Origin: Ailurus styani
Taxonomy: Eukaryota > Chordata > Mammalia > Carnivora > Ailuridae
Assembly (NCBI GenBank): GCA_002007465.1
Contig: LNAC01000163.1
Coordinates: 558,137 to 622,136 of the forward strand
Length of the DNA stretch: 64,000 bases
Direction of reading: 5' to 3'
This document shows, piece after piece, positions 43,886 to 55,130 of this stretch. Under the pieces are notes generated by a model, which worked only from the letters and a program-made list of their open reading frames with translations, did no database searches and was not told the DNA's origin. The stretch's first letter is position 1. Each line of letters starts with the position of its first letter. A program made the translations under genes and the position numbers.

Positions 43886-45303
43886 GTTAGTGGCAGATGA
43901 GGAAATCTACCATTAGCATTATTATTAAGAGCTAACCCGTAAAGAAAAATAATTTTTATATAAAAGAAATAAAAGCAGTATTTTAAGTGAAAAAATTTTG
44001 AAGAGTATATGTCATCTAGGATAGTATAGACATTAATTATGACTGTTACACTCAGTGACACAGTAGTAAATTTTTAACTGACTTTCAAAAGTTAAGAAGA
44101 AAATAGAAAAACTAGCCTTGACTTTACTTTGGTGTCCATCAGTGCTCCTACCATAGCAGATTTCCTGAAAATAGAGTTGGGAAGAGTTGTGCATAATTGG
44201 TTTCAGGAGCTGGTATGAGCTTGCTCCAGTGCATCATTGCTTATATATAAATAATGTCTGGAAAAAACAACATAAATTGTATATAACAGAAGTTAAATAA
44301 ATATTCATTAAATCAGCAAGATAGAGTGGTTTCAAAATTACACTATTACAGCTGTAGATTTCAAAATCGATCAATTAAGTAAATAAGTCATTCTAATGTG
44401 ATACTTCCTTCAATATATTCACTTCATATTTTGTCAATAGACTCAATACCTGCCACTTTCCCTGAAGGATCCTTTACCCTATTTAAATGAACTGCTTTCA
44501 GTTCTGTAGTTAATAATCTCTCTCAGCTTTACATCAATCTGTCTACATAGTCTGAACAGATACTCCTTTGTTGTTTTTCTTTATTTGTCTATATTTATGT
44601 TTCTAAGGTATAAACAATGTGTTTCTAATGCATACCTTTAGCTTATCTATATCTATCCACCATAAAAATATCTCTGTTTATCCATACTCATACCAATATC
44701 CACACCCATTCCATCTCCTTTGGTTTTTTGATATCTAACAGTTTATTATAATAATGTAAAACTTTGTTTATAATTCACAACTTGAGCTGAATGACCTTAA
44801 AAACCAAGAGGACATATTTAAAGTCTAAATATGAATTTATTTCTACCAAAATATGAATGTTAGCATTAGATATGTATTTTTTATTTTCACAAAAGGAAAA
44901 AGTTAAGTAGCATGAAGACTCTAAGCCCTTGAAGTGGTTGGTCAGAGAATGTAAATGAAATCAAAAGGAAAAGAAAGTCAAGTTTCTGATGCAGAAGATA
45001 AATTGTCAAATCCACAGTTTAGTTTTTTGATGGTTACCTAGATAGAGTTAAAGGTCCATTTGAAGATAAAAATCCAAACATTTCTGTCTTCTACTGAATT
45101 TGTTCTTTGTAATTCCAAAATAATTTTAGATAAGTTTTAATGAAATACAAAAATAAAACAGGACAGTTCATTAAGGGCAAACACAGAAGTCTAAGTTTTG
45201 GGCCAAGAAAAAAAAGAAGAGATAAAATAAAAGTTAAGACACTAAGAGTAACTGTGATTGATCAATGTTTTGGTTTTCAAGGCAAGAAAAAAAAAGTCAT
45301 ATG
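43886..45303. other. single-copy AT-rich DNA
   Basis: 1.4 kb without recognised repeats or exons. Confidence 0.45.
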
Positions 45304-45312
45304 TATTTCTTT

Positions 45313-45431
45313 CTTTCTTTTCTTTTTTTAAGTTTGTTTATTTGTAATCCCTACACCCGACATGGGGCTCAAACTCAAGACCCCAAGATCAAGAGTTGTG
45401 TGCTCTACTGACTGAGCCAACCAGGGACCTC
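45313..45431 (-). mobile_element. Can-SINE, short variant, antisense
   Basis: taagtttgtttatttgtaat, cctacacccgacatggggct, aaactcaagaccccaagatc aagagttg and gactgagccaaccagggacc. This is the short tRNA-Lys SINE type without the GA-rich stretch. Flanking tatttcttt repeats (45304-45312 and 45434-45442) may be a TSD. Confidence 0.88.
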
Positions 45432-45443
45432 AATATTTCTTTT

Positions 45444-45630
45444 TTTTAAAGGAAATTACCATGATATATCCCAATTCAAAAATTTTTCTTCATGTTCTTA
45501 TTTAGGAACATTTTAGCTAAGTTTTATCTGTTAATTAAATATTACCAGATAATTATTTGTTCATAAAGTTTGCAATTATAGCTTGCAATATATGTCATGG
45601 AAATATTTTTATTATATTTATTATCGAAGT
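45444..45630. other. short single-copy spacer
   Basis: No recognised element. Confidence 0.35.
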
Positions 45631-45640
45631 CCTAAAACTT

Positions 45641-45859
45641 GTTTTTTTAAGAGTGTTTTCCTTTATTTTTTTTAAAAGATTTTATTTATTTATTAGAGAG
45701 AGAGAGCAATCACAACTAGGCAGAGAGGCAGGCAGAGAGAGAGGAGGAAGCAGGCTCCCTCCTGAGCAGAGAGCCCGATGCGGGCCTCAATCCCAGGACC
45801 CTGAGATCATGACCTGAGCCGAAGGCAGAGGCTTTAACCCACTGAGCCACCCAAGCACC
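45641..45859 (-). mobile_element. Can-SINE, antisense, with extra bases at its 3' end
   Basis: SINE proper is about 45666-45859: ttttaaaagattttatttat, ggcagagaggcaggcagaga, ctcctgagcagagagcccga and gccacccaagcaccc. Direct repeat cctaaaactt lies at 45631-45640 and 45860-45869. Between the left repeat and the SINE tail are about 25 extra bases (45641-45665) containing a second T-run. They could be a short 3' transduction or an unusually degenerate tail. Confidence 0.93.
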
Positions 45860-45869
45860 CCTAAAACTT

Positions 45870-47659
45870 ATTAAATACCAGCAAAACCTTACCTCTTTTC
45901 CTCAATGAGAAAATGGGAAGTGATATTTATAGAGACAAAAAGAACTTTCTGTATTTCTAAAAGTCACTTTTCATTATGATCAGAAATATTTCTGAAAAAT
46001 ATCTTTGAGAAATTGAAAAATGTTTTGTCCAGGTTATCTTTTGCCCTCTGAAGCCATGTGTTCAGTGTGTACCAATAAGAAGCTTATGGGGTCTGTGAAA
46101 AACACTCAGTCAAGTAATGTGTGCCTAATAATAGAATTTGGAAGGGCTTGAAGAAACTTGGGAGGTTAAGACAGAATTGACTCCAAAGAGCACAATGGAA
46201 TACAGTAATAAATTTTCATTTTCAGACTTCCACTTTTATTTTTTATGCTCCTTTGATACTCTCCTCTATATATAATATAACTCTTTCTTTTATACACTAC
46301 TAAAATATTACATGGACACTCTGCTCTTGAGTCAGGTAATTCTTTCTAGTTGTAGAATTGGCCCTAGAGATATCAGAACATGGTAGAAGGAGTCCTGAGC
46401 CTAGAAGTCAGCCTGTGCATTGTGTCCACATTTGAAGGGGCAGTAAAAGTGTTAATACATAGGAAGAATTTAGGAGTGAAAGAAAAACTGAAGACAAAAT
46501 TGAGCAAGCTCTGTAATGCTGGGTATGAGAGAAGGAAGAAAGCATACCCATTTTGTGGGGCAGTTGCTAAGTACATTGCAACATCTACATGCATCTACTA
46601 TAAACCATTAACCAGAACACCATACCACAGAGGGTGGCCTCAGGTAACAAGTGAAGCTCAGGTAGGCAGTGGACATCCGAGTGTTCAAGGAAATAATTAT
46701 ACATCTTAGAAGACATTAGAATGTGGTAACATAGAACTCAGGAGCAGATAGTACTGGCAGTACAAGTTGGCAGAAAGTCAGTCCCTTCCAGGAACTGGCA
46801 AGGCTATAGCACAAAAACAACCCAAATGCCTGGGAGCTTCTCTAAGTATGGATAAAGATCATTAACAATTAATCAATGAGTGAATTAATTAACTTAAAAA
46901 TTTTTAAATTAGCTTCAGGGATGAGGAGCCAGTAGGAATCAGCAAGAAGAGCTGTTTAGTACTGATACTTAGACTATGGAATCAAAGTTATGAAACCCTG
47001 AGTTGTAAGACAAAATACAAGACATGATGTAAAATTTGAATATCTGATAAATATTGAATAATTGAAATATTTGGGGCATATTTTTTACTTAAAAATTATT
47101 GTTTATCTGATTCAAATTTAACTACGTCTTTTGGTGTATATTTGTGAAAAATATGCCAATCTCAATCTAATGACAACTACATGTGCATTGCCCCAGGCCT
47201 AAATCTATAAGAGGAGACCACTTTAGAACAAACTTTGGAGAGAAGAAGAAGGTAGGTAGAGGCTGGAAGTGAAGCCATCTCAGGTTTCTGTTTGGCATAA
47301 GTTGTAGATCTGAAGCCAATTTCCTTAAACTATTAATTTTTAATAATGATATAAGACAGAGCGATCCCTTGATTTATGTAGAGCATTGCTATATGTGCAG
47401 CCTGCAGTTAATTATAATTTCTAGTCTGTAACATTCAGTGAAAGGTAACCTGCCATAACTTTTGAAGTCTCTACATTTGAAAGACAAGCATATTTTTTAA
47501 ATGAATTCCAGTTTGAACTGTAATTTAAGTTCTACAATAGCACTCATTTCATGATGTCCATATGTTATTATGAACTTGTAAGTTCTATAAGAGTTAAACT
47601 TAAACCTTCTTGATTTGTTTAAGAAAAGAATTATGCCACTCACATAACTCATTATCAAG
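45870..47659. other. single-copy DNA, long repeat-poor stretch
   Basis: 1.8 kb with no recognised repeats. A 109-codon forward frame starts at 46380 and ends at 46709. It has no domain, signal or homology that I recognise, and reverse frames overlap it. I do not call it a gene. Confidence 0.45.
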
Positions 47660-47700
47660 AGTGATTGTGTCCAATGATAAATGAGTGGATAAAGAAAATG

Positions 47701-47741
<41 letters not shown>

Positions 47742-48245
47742 AATAAGATTCAGCCATAAAAAAGAAGGAAATCCTGTCATTCGTGACAACATGTATGGAC
47801 CTTGAGGGTATTATGATAAGTAAAATCTCAGACAGAGAAGGACAAACGGTGTATGATTTCATTCATATGTAGAATCCCAAAAATCCAAACTCATAGAAAT
47901 AGTAGAATGGTGGTTGTCAGGGGCTGGAAAGTGGGTAAAATTCGGAAATGTTGCTAAAACTATATAAACTTCCACTTATAAGAAAAAGAGGTTCTGGGGA
48001 TCTAATATACAGAATGGTGACTGTAGTTAACGATACTGTATTACGTACATAAAGTTGCTTAATTAGATCTTAAATGTTCTTACTGCAAAAAAATAAAGTA
48101 ATTATATGAAGTAATAGATGTGTTAACTTATTGTGGTAAGCATTTCACAATACATATGTGTATATTAAATCATCATGTTGGACATCTCTAATTTGTACAG
48201 TGTTGTATGTATATTATATCTCAATGAAGCTGGAGATGAAAAAGA
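47660..48245 (+). mobile_element. L1 3' portion with an internal (AC)n
   Basis: aatgagtggataaagaaaat, gattcagccataaaaaagaa ggaaatcctg, tggaccttgagggtattatg, gtggttgtcaggggctggaa, gatctaatatacagaatggt and gttaacttattgtggtaagc, ending tatatctcaatgaagctgg. It is the last 550 bp of an L1 of intermediate age. The ORF2 frame is broken. Confidence 0.92.
47703..47739. repeat. (AC)18 microsatellite inside L1
   Basis: Uninterrupted AC dinucleotide of about 37 nt. It replaces the 'tggtatatatata' stretch of L1 ORF2, so it probably expanded from the element's own AT/AC run. Confidence 0.98.
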
Positions 48246-48883
48246 AAAAAGAATGATTACTAAAAACAAATAGCTGAACTGTAACCTAGACCTTGGTAGC
48301 ACATTATGAATTCTTCATATCCCCATAACAGGAAGCATCATTTATAATTCCTTTTTCAGATAGGTTGGCAGAAAAGGGTACTTGGGATATGAACTCATAT
48401 TTATTGCCTGGGATTTTACTTTATCAGTCTGTAATAGTTGTCATTACTCTGCTAATAACATAGTTGTATAGTTGAGGCTGAAATTTCATTCCCTGGGAAT
48501 TTATGGTTTGTAGTATTAACATCCAGACTTATGAAACCTTTATACTATGCCCAGAAGCTCATGAGTTTGGGGTATAAGGCAGTACTTTATCTCCTTCATA
48601 TCTTAAATGGGGATGGAGATGACAGTGACTATACCTACTTTAGGTAATGACAATTTTCTGGTGAAATTATTTTTATTTAATTACTAGTCCCTACCTCTGT
48701 ACTATACTTTTATTCCAAAAGGAAAATGAGGTCCTGAGGCCAGTTCCCAAAGGGTAGTATTTTTATTAATATAGAAAACAGTCCTGGCAGTTGTCAGAGT
48801 TCTGAGGTCTAGTAGAGAAGTTTCAATGGCTTGATTTTCCCTGTATGTTTTCAGGATGTGTTAAATAAGATTCTGTATAGTTT
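48246..48883. other. single-copy DNA
   Basis: No recognised element or gene feature. Confidence 0.4.
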
Positions 48884-48898
48884 CCTCTATTTCTTTTT

Positions 48899-49040
48899 CT
48901 TTTTTCTTTTTTCTTTTTTTTAATGTAGGCTCCATGCCCAGCATGGAGCCCAATGTGGGGTTTGAACTCATGATCCTGAGATCAAGACCTGAACTGATAT
49001 CAAGAGTCCAATGCTTAATTGACTGAGCCACTCAGGTGCC
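48899..49040 (-). mobile_element. Can-SINE, short variant, antisense
   Basis: tttttttaatgtaggctcca, tggagcccaatgtggggttt, tgatcctgagatcaagacct and actgagccactcaggtgcc. Internally deleted, with no GA-rich stretch. Perfect TSD cctctatttcttttt at 48884-48898 and 49041-49055. Confidence 0.94.
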
Positions 49041-49055
49041 CCTCTATTTCTTTTT

Positions 49056-49509
49056 TAAAAATCACATATAATTGGTAGGAAAGCATTAAGTGACAGCTTA
49101 AAGGAAAAATCCTTTTTCTTTAGAGCATGGGTGAATGAGAGCTCATTGTGATAGAAGGCATCTTAAATCTTACTCCATGGAGTGACTTGTTTCAGATCAG
49201 GGATGACACATGAATCCTGCTGGCTCCTAATACCAGAACACTAAGGAAGAAGATACAAATCATACAGTGAGACCACTGAGGACAAATTCTTTCTTTACAT
49301 CTCCTTGGAAGCATTTCTAGTGCTTTTTAATAGAATGGATTCTTATGATAATATAAAGATTTATTTTTTCTAAACAAGAACAATTTATAGCAAAGGCTGC
49401 ATTGAACAAGAGCTTGCATTATGAAACTTTTATAAAACTATACCCTGCCACAAGGGTTTGGGGTCTCACTTTGTCCAATCCTGATCATTGTTATAAGAGC
49501 CAAAAAAAA
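49056..49509. other. single-copy DNA
   Basis: No recognised element. Confidence 0.4.
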
Positions 49510-49520
49510 AAACATTTTAA

Positions 49521-49745
49521 GGGGTGCCTCAGAGACTCAGTCAAGTAAGCCTCTGCCTTCGACTCAGGTCATGATCCCAGGGTCCTGGGATCAAGCCCTG
49601 TGTCGGGCACCCTGCTCAGGTGGGGAGCCTGCTTCTCCCTCTCTCTCTGCTCATGCCCCTAGTCATGTGCGTGTGCACTCTCTCTCTTCCTTGTTCTGCT
49701 CTCTCAAATAAATAAATAAAATATTTAAAATAAAAAATAAAAAGA
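49521..49745 (+). mobile_element. Can-SINE, complete
   Basis: ggggtgcctcagagactcag, taagcctctgccttcgactc, gatcaagccctgtgtcgggc, and an extended pyrimidine tract with tcatgtgcgtgtgcactctc, ending aaataaataaataaaatatt. TSD aaacattttaa / aaatattttaa (49510-49520 and 49746-49756). Confidence 0.94.
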
Positions 49746-49964
49746 AAATATTTTAAAAAATCTTAATATTCTTCAAGCCAGACTTATGGACTGTAATTGT
49801 CTGATAAACCATAAAGAAGATAGGGGTAGAGAAAGAGGAAAAGAGCTAATGATGTATTTTAAAATCTTGAAAAATGTTTCCAAATAACAATATCCTGAAA
49901 TTTTTATAGTTCATGGGAAGAAATGTAAGGCAGGATGGTTCAAAGTATTGAAGCCAGAAGGCAT

Positions 49965-50172
49965 CTACTCCTTCCTAGCTGGAAATTTTAACTGGCTACT
50001 TTATCTCCCTTTTCTTCAGTTTCTGCATTTGTGCAATGACAATAAGAAATAATGATAATCAGTGTCAGTGCTAATAATATTTATTTCATTGCATTGTTAT
50101 AAAAAGTAATCAAGTTAATACATAAGTGCATAGAACAGTGCACATAATGAACACTCAATAAACATTAGCTAA
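49965..50172 (-). mobile_element. MIR SINE, antisense
   Basis: cttcagtttctgcatttgtg caatgacaataagaaataat, tttcattgcattgttataaa, taatacataagtgcatagaac agtgcacataatgaacactc aataaacattag follows reversed MIR almost end to end. Confidence 0.8.
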
Positions 50173-50179
50173 AATTTAA

Positions 50180-50330
50180 GGTGTCCTCTGCTCTAGGCAT
50201 TGTGATAGGTATGTTTCTATATATTGTAGTTGATTTTTTTCAAGTAACCCTGTAAATAAGGACACTTATTATACATACTCTTTTTCATATGGAAACCGAG
50301 GTTTACAAATTGCAAGTTAATGTAGCCACA
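50180..50330 (+). mobile_element. MIR SINE
   Basis: tctgctctaggcattgtgat aggtatg, caagtaaccctgtaaataag gacacttattatacatactc, atatggaaaccgaggtttac and aattgcaagttaatgtagcc match MIR in order. It lies head-on to the antisense MIR just upstream. Confidence 0.75.
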
Positions 50331-50369
50331 TTTTACCTGGTCAGATTTTATATCCAAAATATCTGAAGA

Positions 50370-51870
50370 AGTCTTAAAACTCAAAAGAGCTGAGCAAACA
50401 TCTCACTAAAGATACTATGTAAGTGGAAAATAAGTATATGCAAAAATACTCAACATCATTTTTAGGTAAATGCAAAGCAAAGCAGCAGTTACCTATTAGA
50501 ATGACTAAAATTCGAACCTCTTACAATACCAACTGATGTCAAGGATACCGAGCATCAGGAACCCACTTTAATGTCTGGTGGGAATGTGAATGGCACAGCC
50601 ATTTTGGAAGACCTTTGACAGTCTTTTTTACAAAGCTAAACATAGTCTTACCATATGATCTAGAAATCAAGCTCCTAGATGTATACTGATCTGAAAACTT
50701 ATGTCCACCCAAAAACTTGTATATGAATGTTTATAGCAATTTCAATTAATGATCTCCAAAAGACGGAAGGTATCAGTATAGGAATATATTCCTTAATCTG
50801 TAAATTAAAGAAAATATCTGTGGTACATCTATAAAATGAAATACAGGCATAACTCATTTTATTGTTCTTTGCTCTATTGTGTATCACAGATACTGGTCCC
50901 CCCCCCAACCAAATTGAAGGTCTTTGGCAACCCTGTATCAAACAAGTCTGCTGGTACTATTTTATCCAACAGCTTTTGCTCACTTCATATCTCTATGTCA
51001 CATTTTTCTAATTATCAAAATATTTCAAACTTTTTCATTATATTTGTTATGGTGATCTATGATTAGTAATTATGGCTCACTGAAAGCTCAGATGATAGTA
51101 GCATTTTTAAGCAATAAAGTATTTTTTAAATTAAGGTATGTACATTGCTTTCTAGATGTACTGTTACTGTGCATTTACTAGACTACAGAATGGTATAAAC
51201 ACAACTTTTATATGCATTGGGGAATTAAAAAATTCATTTGACTCACTTTATTATGATTCTTGCTTTATTGTGGTGGTGTGGACTGAACCCACAGGATTTC
51301 TAAGGTATGCCTGTACTCTTCAGTGATAAATAGAAATGAGCCATGAAAAGACATGAATGAATCATAAATTCATATTGCTAAATTAAAGAAGCTAATCTAT
51401 GAGGGCTACATACTATATGACTACATTAATATGACATTCTGGAAGAGGCAAAAGTATAAAGATAGTAAAAAGCTCAATGGTTTCCATTGGTTTGAAGAAG
51501 TAGTTAAATAAGGGAAGCACAGGGGGTTTTATTTTTTTGCCTTTTTTTAGGCCGGTGAAACAGTTTAGCATGACACTATGATGGTAGATACATAACACCA
51601 TGTGTTTGTCAAAACCAATAAAACTTTGTGGTATAAGATACTGTATGAAAAACTTTAATGTATGCAAATAATGAAATTATTTAATAAGCTGTTGGATCCC
51701 CAAATGGAATGGTGACAGTGACAAACGAATCTAACAGTATTACAAATGTATGAAATAACTTCAGTGAATGTGGTGGGGGAGAATGTGCTTATGTAGGTGA
51801 CTTAGGAAATGAGCGGACACTAATAATAAAGGAAAAGGGAACCACACACAGCACATTACTCTTGTTGGTA
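50370..51870 (+). mobile_element. ancient L1, interrupted by a Tigger-like element
   Basis: Upstream part: caaaaatactcaacatcatt, ctattagaatgactaaaatt, ggtgggaatgtgaatggcac agcc, aacttatgtccacccaaaaa and gaatgtttatagcaatttca. After the transposon: tgatgaatgaatcataaatt-type text, gaggctacatactatatgac (actual gagggctacatactatatga), tgacattctggaagaggcaa and tgtttgtcaaaaccaataaa. These are ORF2 and proximal 3' UTR of an old L1 (L1M class). Many indels and stops. The DNA transposon splits it within ORF2. Confidence 0.85.
50844..51313 (+). mobile_element. Tigger-like (Tc1/mariner-class) MITE, 470 bp
   Basis: Ends are inverted repeats: caggcataactc at the left, ...aaggtatgcctg at the right (caggcatacctt reversed). 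It is flanked by the TA target duplication expected of the pogo/Tigger group (50842-50843 and 51314-51315). Internal words (aattgaaggtctttggcaac, ttttgctcacttcatatctc, ttatggtgatctatgattag) match the ends of Tigger1-type elements. The transposase gene is entirely missing, so it is a non-autonomous internal deletion derivative. Confidence 0.93.
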
Positions 51871-52422
51871 AAGTGTTTCCCATAAGGAACTCATTAACAA
51901 TTTTGAAACCATTTTTTGTAAATGATGAAATGACCGATTAAGTAAAAAGATGGCAGATGGTGGGACCCATGCTTCTCGCCATTGGAGTGGTGGATTAGAT
52001 AGAAACAAGGGAAGGCTGAAATTATCCATGTGTTAATAGATGAATTGGATACATCAGTATGAATTCATGAGTATTTAAATACAGAAACAGATGGTTAAAT
52101 ACAGAAATATTTACAGATGAGTATATACACACATATCACCTTTGCTGTCAGCTGAAAGAAGCTAGAAACAACAAAACCTCAGTAGCAACAAGCATACCTA
52201 CTTCCCACAGTTCCTAATATATTTCACTTCCTTGAAGAAATGGTTGGTTCTAGAAACAATAGAAATAATAGAATAAGCCTGGAACATCTTATGGTGACAA
52301 AGAATTGATCCCAAAAAAGGGCCAAAAAAAGGGAAAAAGAAACAGCAAAAAGGTCTGTCAAAAGGACACAGGAGCTAAATCCTGTTGAAAGAACTCCCAG
52401 TGGTCAAAGCTGGAATAACTTG

Positions 52423-52552
52423 AGAAAGAAAGAAAGGGAGGGAAGGAGGGAGCGAGGGAAGAAGGAAGGGTGGAATGGTGGAAGGAAGAAATAGAAAGGG
52501 TACAGAGAGGGAGAAGGAGAGAAGGAGGGAGACAGGCAAAGAAAGAAAGTTT
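52423..52552. repeat. (GGAA/GAAA)n purine-rich tract
   Basis: About 130 nt of almost pure purine on the plus strand (gaaagaaagaaagggaggga and variants). The Ser/Pro/Phe-rich reverse frame here is low-complexity translation. Confidence 0.9.
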
Positions 52553-52717
52553 GATTATTATAACCCAGAGTATAAATATCCATGACTCAATACTAATACA
52601 AATATGATATTGAATAAATGAATAAAAAAGAAGAGGAAAATCTCCAGTGAGAGAGAATTCCAAATAATTTATGTAGATGTCTTGCCCTCAAGAATGGAGG
52701 AGAACTCTTCAATTTTT

Positions 52718-52890
52718 TTAAAGATTTCATTTATTTATTTGATAGAGAGAGAAAGGGAGAGAGAGAGAGAGGGAGTGAAAGAATGAGCAGGGGGGGAGGC
52801 AGAGGGTGACTGAGAAGCAGGCCCCCGCCCCCAGCCCCAAGATCTGAGCAGAAGGCAGATGCTTAATCAACTGAGCCACCAGGTGCCCCT
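52718..52890 (-). mobile_element. Can-SINE, internally deleted, antisense
   Basis: tttaaagatttcatttattt, long GA stretch, aggcagagggtgactgagaa, a C-rich run, agatctgagcagaaggcaga and tgagccaccaggtgcccct. The body lacks the 'ccctgagatcatgacctgagcc' segment. TSD aactcttca (52703-52711 and 52891-52899). Confidence 0.9.
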
Positions 52891-52984
52891 AACTCTTCAC
52901 TTTTTAAGTATGGGCTGTGCATTGTAACTTCCTTCCAGAGAGTACAACATGAATGGTTGAGATATAGAAAATCTTCCTACTGGA

Positions 52985-53271
52985 TTGACTTATTTCGCTC
53001 AGCATAATACCCTCCAGTTCCATCCATGTTGTTGCGAATGGCAAGATTTCGGGAGGGAAAAATAATGAAACAAGATGGGATGGGGAAGGAGACAAACCAT
53101 AAGAGACTTCTAATCTCATAAAACAAACTGAGGGTTACTGGGGGGTGGGAGGGTAGGGATAGGGTGGATGGGTTAGGGACATTGGGGAGGGTTTGTGCTT
53201 TTGTGAGGGCTGTGAAAGATGTAAGCCTGATGATTCACAGACCTGTACCCCTTGGGCAAATAATAAAAATA

Positions 53272-53325
<54 letters not shown>
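52985..53325. mobile_element. second 5'-inverted (twin-primed) young L1
   Basis: 52985-53050 is antisense L1 from the end of ORF2 (ttgacttatttcgctcagca, gttgttgcgaatggcaagat). 53051-53325 is sense L1 3' UTR (ataatgaaacaagatgggat, G-rich tract, gctgtgaaagatgtaagcct, gacctgtaccccttgggc) with a pure poly(A) of nearly 50 nt. A 19-bp direct repeat, agaaaatcttcctactgga, flanks it (52966-52984 and 53326-53344). The intact TSD and long A-tail indicate recent insertion. No coding capacity. Confidence 0.95.
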
Positions 53326-53328
<3 letters not shown>

Positions 53329-53888
53329 AAATCTTCCTACTGGAGAAACTTACCTCACTGGGTAAGTAATCAGCTTAGGTGAGTGATCAAGGTCAAGATC
53401 AACAGTGATAAGTCATGTGGATAATAAATACCCTTGACCTGACATGAGACTCACTTCACCTTCACAAAACCAGTAATCACCCTAATCATGAGAAAAACAT
53501 AAAATAAATATTAACTAGGGCATACAGAATATCTAATCCACACTCCTCAAAACTTTCAAGGTCGTCAAAAACAGGAAAATCTGAGAAGTTTTAACAGCCA
53601 AGAGGAGCCTAAGGAGACTTGATGACACAATGTTATGTGGATATGATTATGGCAAAGAAAAGTAACTTTGGGCAAAAATTAAGGCATTCTGAATAAAGTA
53701 TGGCTTTTAGTATATCATTATCTCATTAATTGTGAAAAATATGCCATACTAATGTAAGATTTATATAATAAATGAAACCAACTGTGGGATTTATGTAAAC
53801 TCTCTGTGCTAGCTTCACAATTTGTATGTAAATAAAAAAATTTCCTAAAATACACCATGTATTAAAAACCATTAAAAACCACATAAAA

Positions 53889-54084
53889 GGGGTGCCTGGG
53901 TGGCTCAGTTGGTTTAAGCAACTGCCTTCAGCTCAGGTCATGATCCTGGAGTCCCAGGATCAAGTCCCACATCAGGCTCCCTGCTCAGCAGCGAGTCTGC
54001 TTCTCCCTCTGACCTTCTCCCTTCTCATGCTCTCTCTCTTTCATTCTCTCTCTCACATAAATAAATAAAATCTTAAAAAAAAAA
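53889..54084 (+). mobile_element. Can-SINE, complete, older subfamily
   Basis: ggggtgcctgggtggctcag, ttggtttaagcaactgcctt, gatcctggagtcccaggatc, ctcatgctctctctctttca, ending acataaataaataaaatctt plus poly(A). The possible TSD (aaccacataaaa / aacaccttaaag) is poor. Confidence 0.95.
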
Positions 54085-54149
54085 CACCTTAAAGTTTGCA
54101 CACACATACACACAGAGAACCAATATAGAATACAGATTTGAGTACTGTA

Positions 54150-55130
54150 GAGCATTAAATAAATGACATCATTCAGCACATGTTCTGATTCTCATTTTTT
54201 AACAATTTTGGCAAAAAAGAATTGTTTTGATTCCATGTTGGATACATGCAGCTCTGTTTCATTCATTTTAAAGGAATGTGATTATAATGATCACATTTTA
54301 ATTTATTTTTCCATTTTTCTTTTGATGGATCCTTGGATTGCTTTTAATGTTTGGCTATCGCCAATGACGGTACAATGAACAGTATGCTAAGTTACTGACA
54401 TGTGGGAGACTGTCTCTAATATGTTAGCTACAAATGACATTACTGGGTAATAGAGAATATACATCTGCAATCTAACTAGGTATCACTCAATTGCATCTTA
54501 ATGTACACTCCCAATGGAAATGTATGAGTGTTCTTATTTCTTTAAATAAGAACAAATAATTAAAATTAGAATAAATTGAAATAATTGTCCTTTTTTAAAA
54601 TGTCATTTTAATGCACATGACATGGTATCTCGCTTTGATTTTAAATAATGGTGCTTTTATTATTAGTGAGATGGACTACCTGTTCGTATATATTACATAT
54701 GTCTTTTTTGTCATATCATATCTATATATTTAACATATATTCTGGATTGTAATATATGTCAGTTATATAAATAGTAAATATGCACTGTCTCTTGCTTGTT
54801 TTTTTTATATTGTTTATGCTGTCTCCGTGCTTTTACTTTTGTGTTGTTAAGAAATTTTTTACAAGAATTGTATCCTGAAGTTTAAGGAATTCAGTCCACC
54901 TGGAATTTTATCTGGTGTGATTTAGCAAATAATCTTTCTCCCAATTAAAATAAGCCATTGTTTGAGTACCTCTACGTTTTTGTACATACCATTACCTCTT
55001 TTCGTCACTGATTTGTAATTCTCTTGTATCATAAACTAATCTGTCATATGTGGGTATCTCTCTCTGGAGTTTCTGCTATGTTTTATTGTGGAAATACTTG
55101 TTTATTCATGAAGCCATTAGAGGTAGGCCA
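54150..55130 (-). mobile_element. ancient L1 ORF2 fragment, antisense
   Basis: Reversed ORF2 of an old L1: tgatggatccttggattgct tttaatgtttggctatcgcc, tgacattactgggtaataga, gtacactcccaatggaaatg tatgag, gacatggtatctcgctttga, attctggattgtaatatatg and acctggaattttatctggtg. Heavily diverged. The frames are closed by many stops. Confidence 0.75.

Larger units (their letters stand above)
51880..53870 (+). mobile_element. ancient L1 3' UTR, split by a SINE and a young L1
   Basis: The clearest part is 53345-53860: gacctgacatgagactcact, acaaaaccagtaatcaccct, cctcaaaactttcaaggtcg tcaaaaacagg, acagccaagaggagcctaag gagacttgatgac, gcattctgaataaagtatgg and aaactctctgtgctagcttc, ending near aaataaaaaaatttcctaaaatac. 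This is an old L1M 3' UTR, probably the same element as the L1 at 50370, though 51880-52620 is too diverged to be sure. Insertions at 52718 and 52985 interrupt it. Confidence 0.75.

Noticed and set aside
46380..46709. 109-codon open frame in single-copy DNA
   Set aside because: No domain, signal peptide or homology recognised, no splice or promoter context, and an overlapping reverse frame of 73 codons. Expected by chance at this scale.
47703..47739. Regularly spaced repeats as a CRISPR-like array
   Set aside because: The repeats here are dinucleotide microsatellites. No repeat-spacer organisation exists anywhere in the window, and the genome is mammalian.
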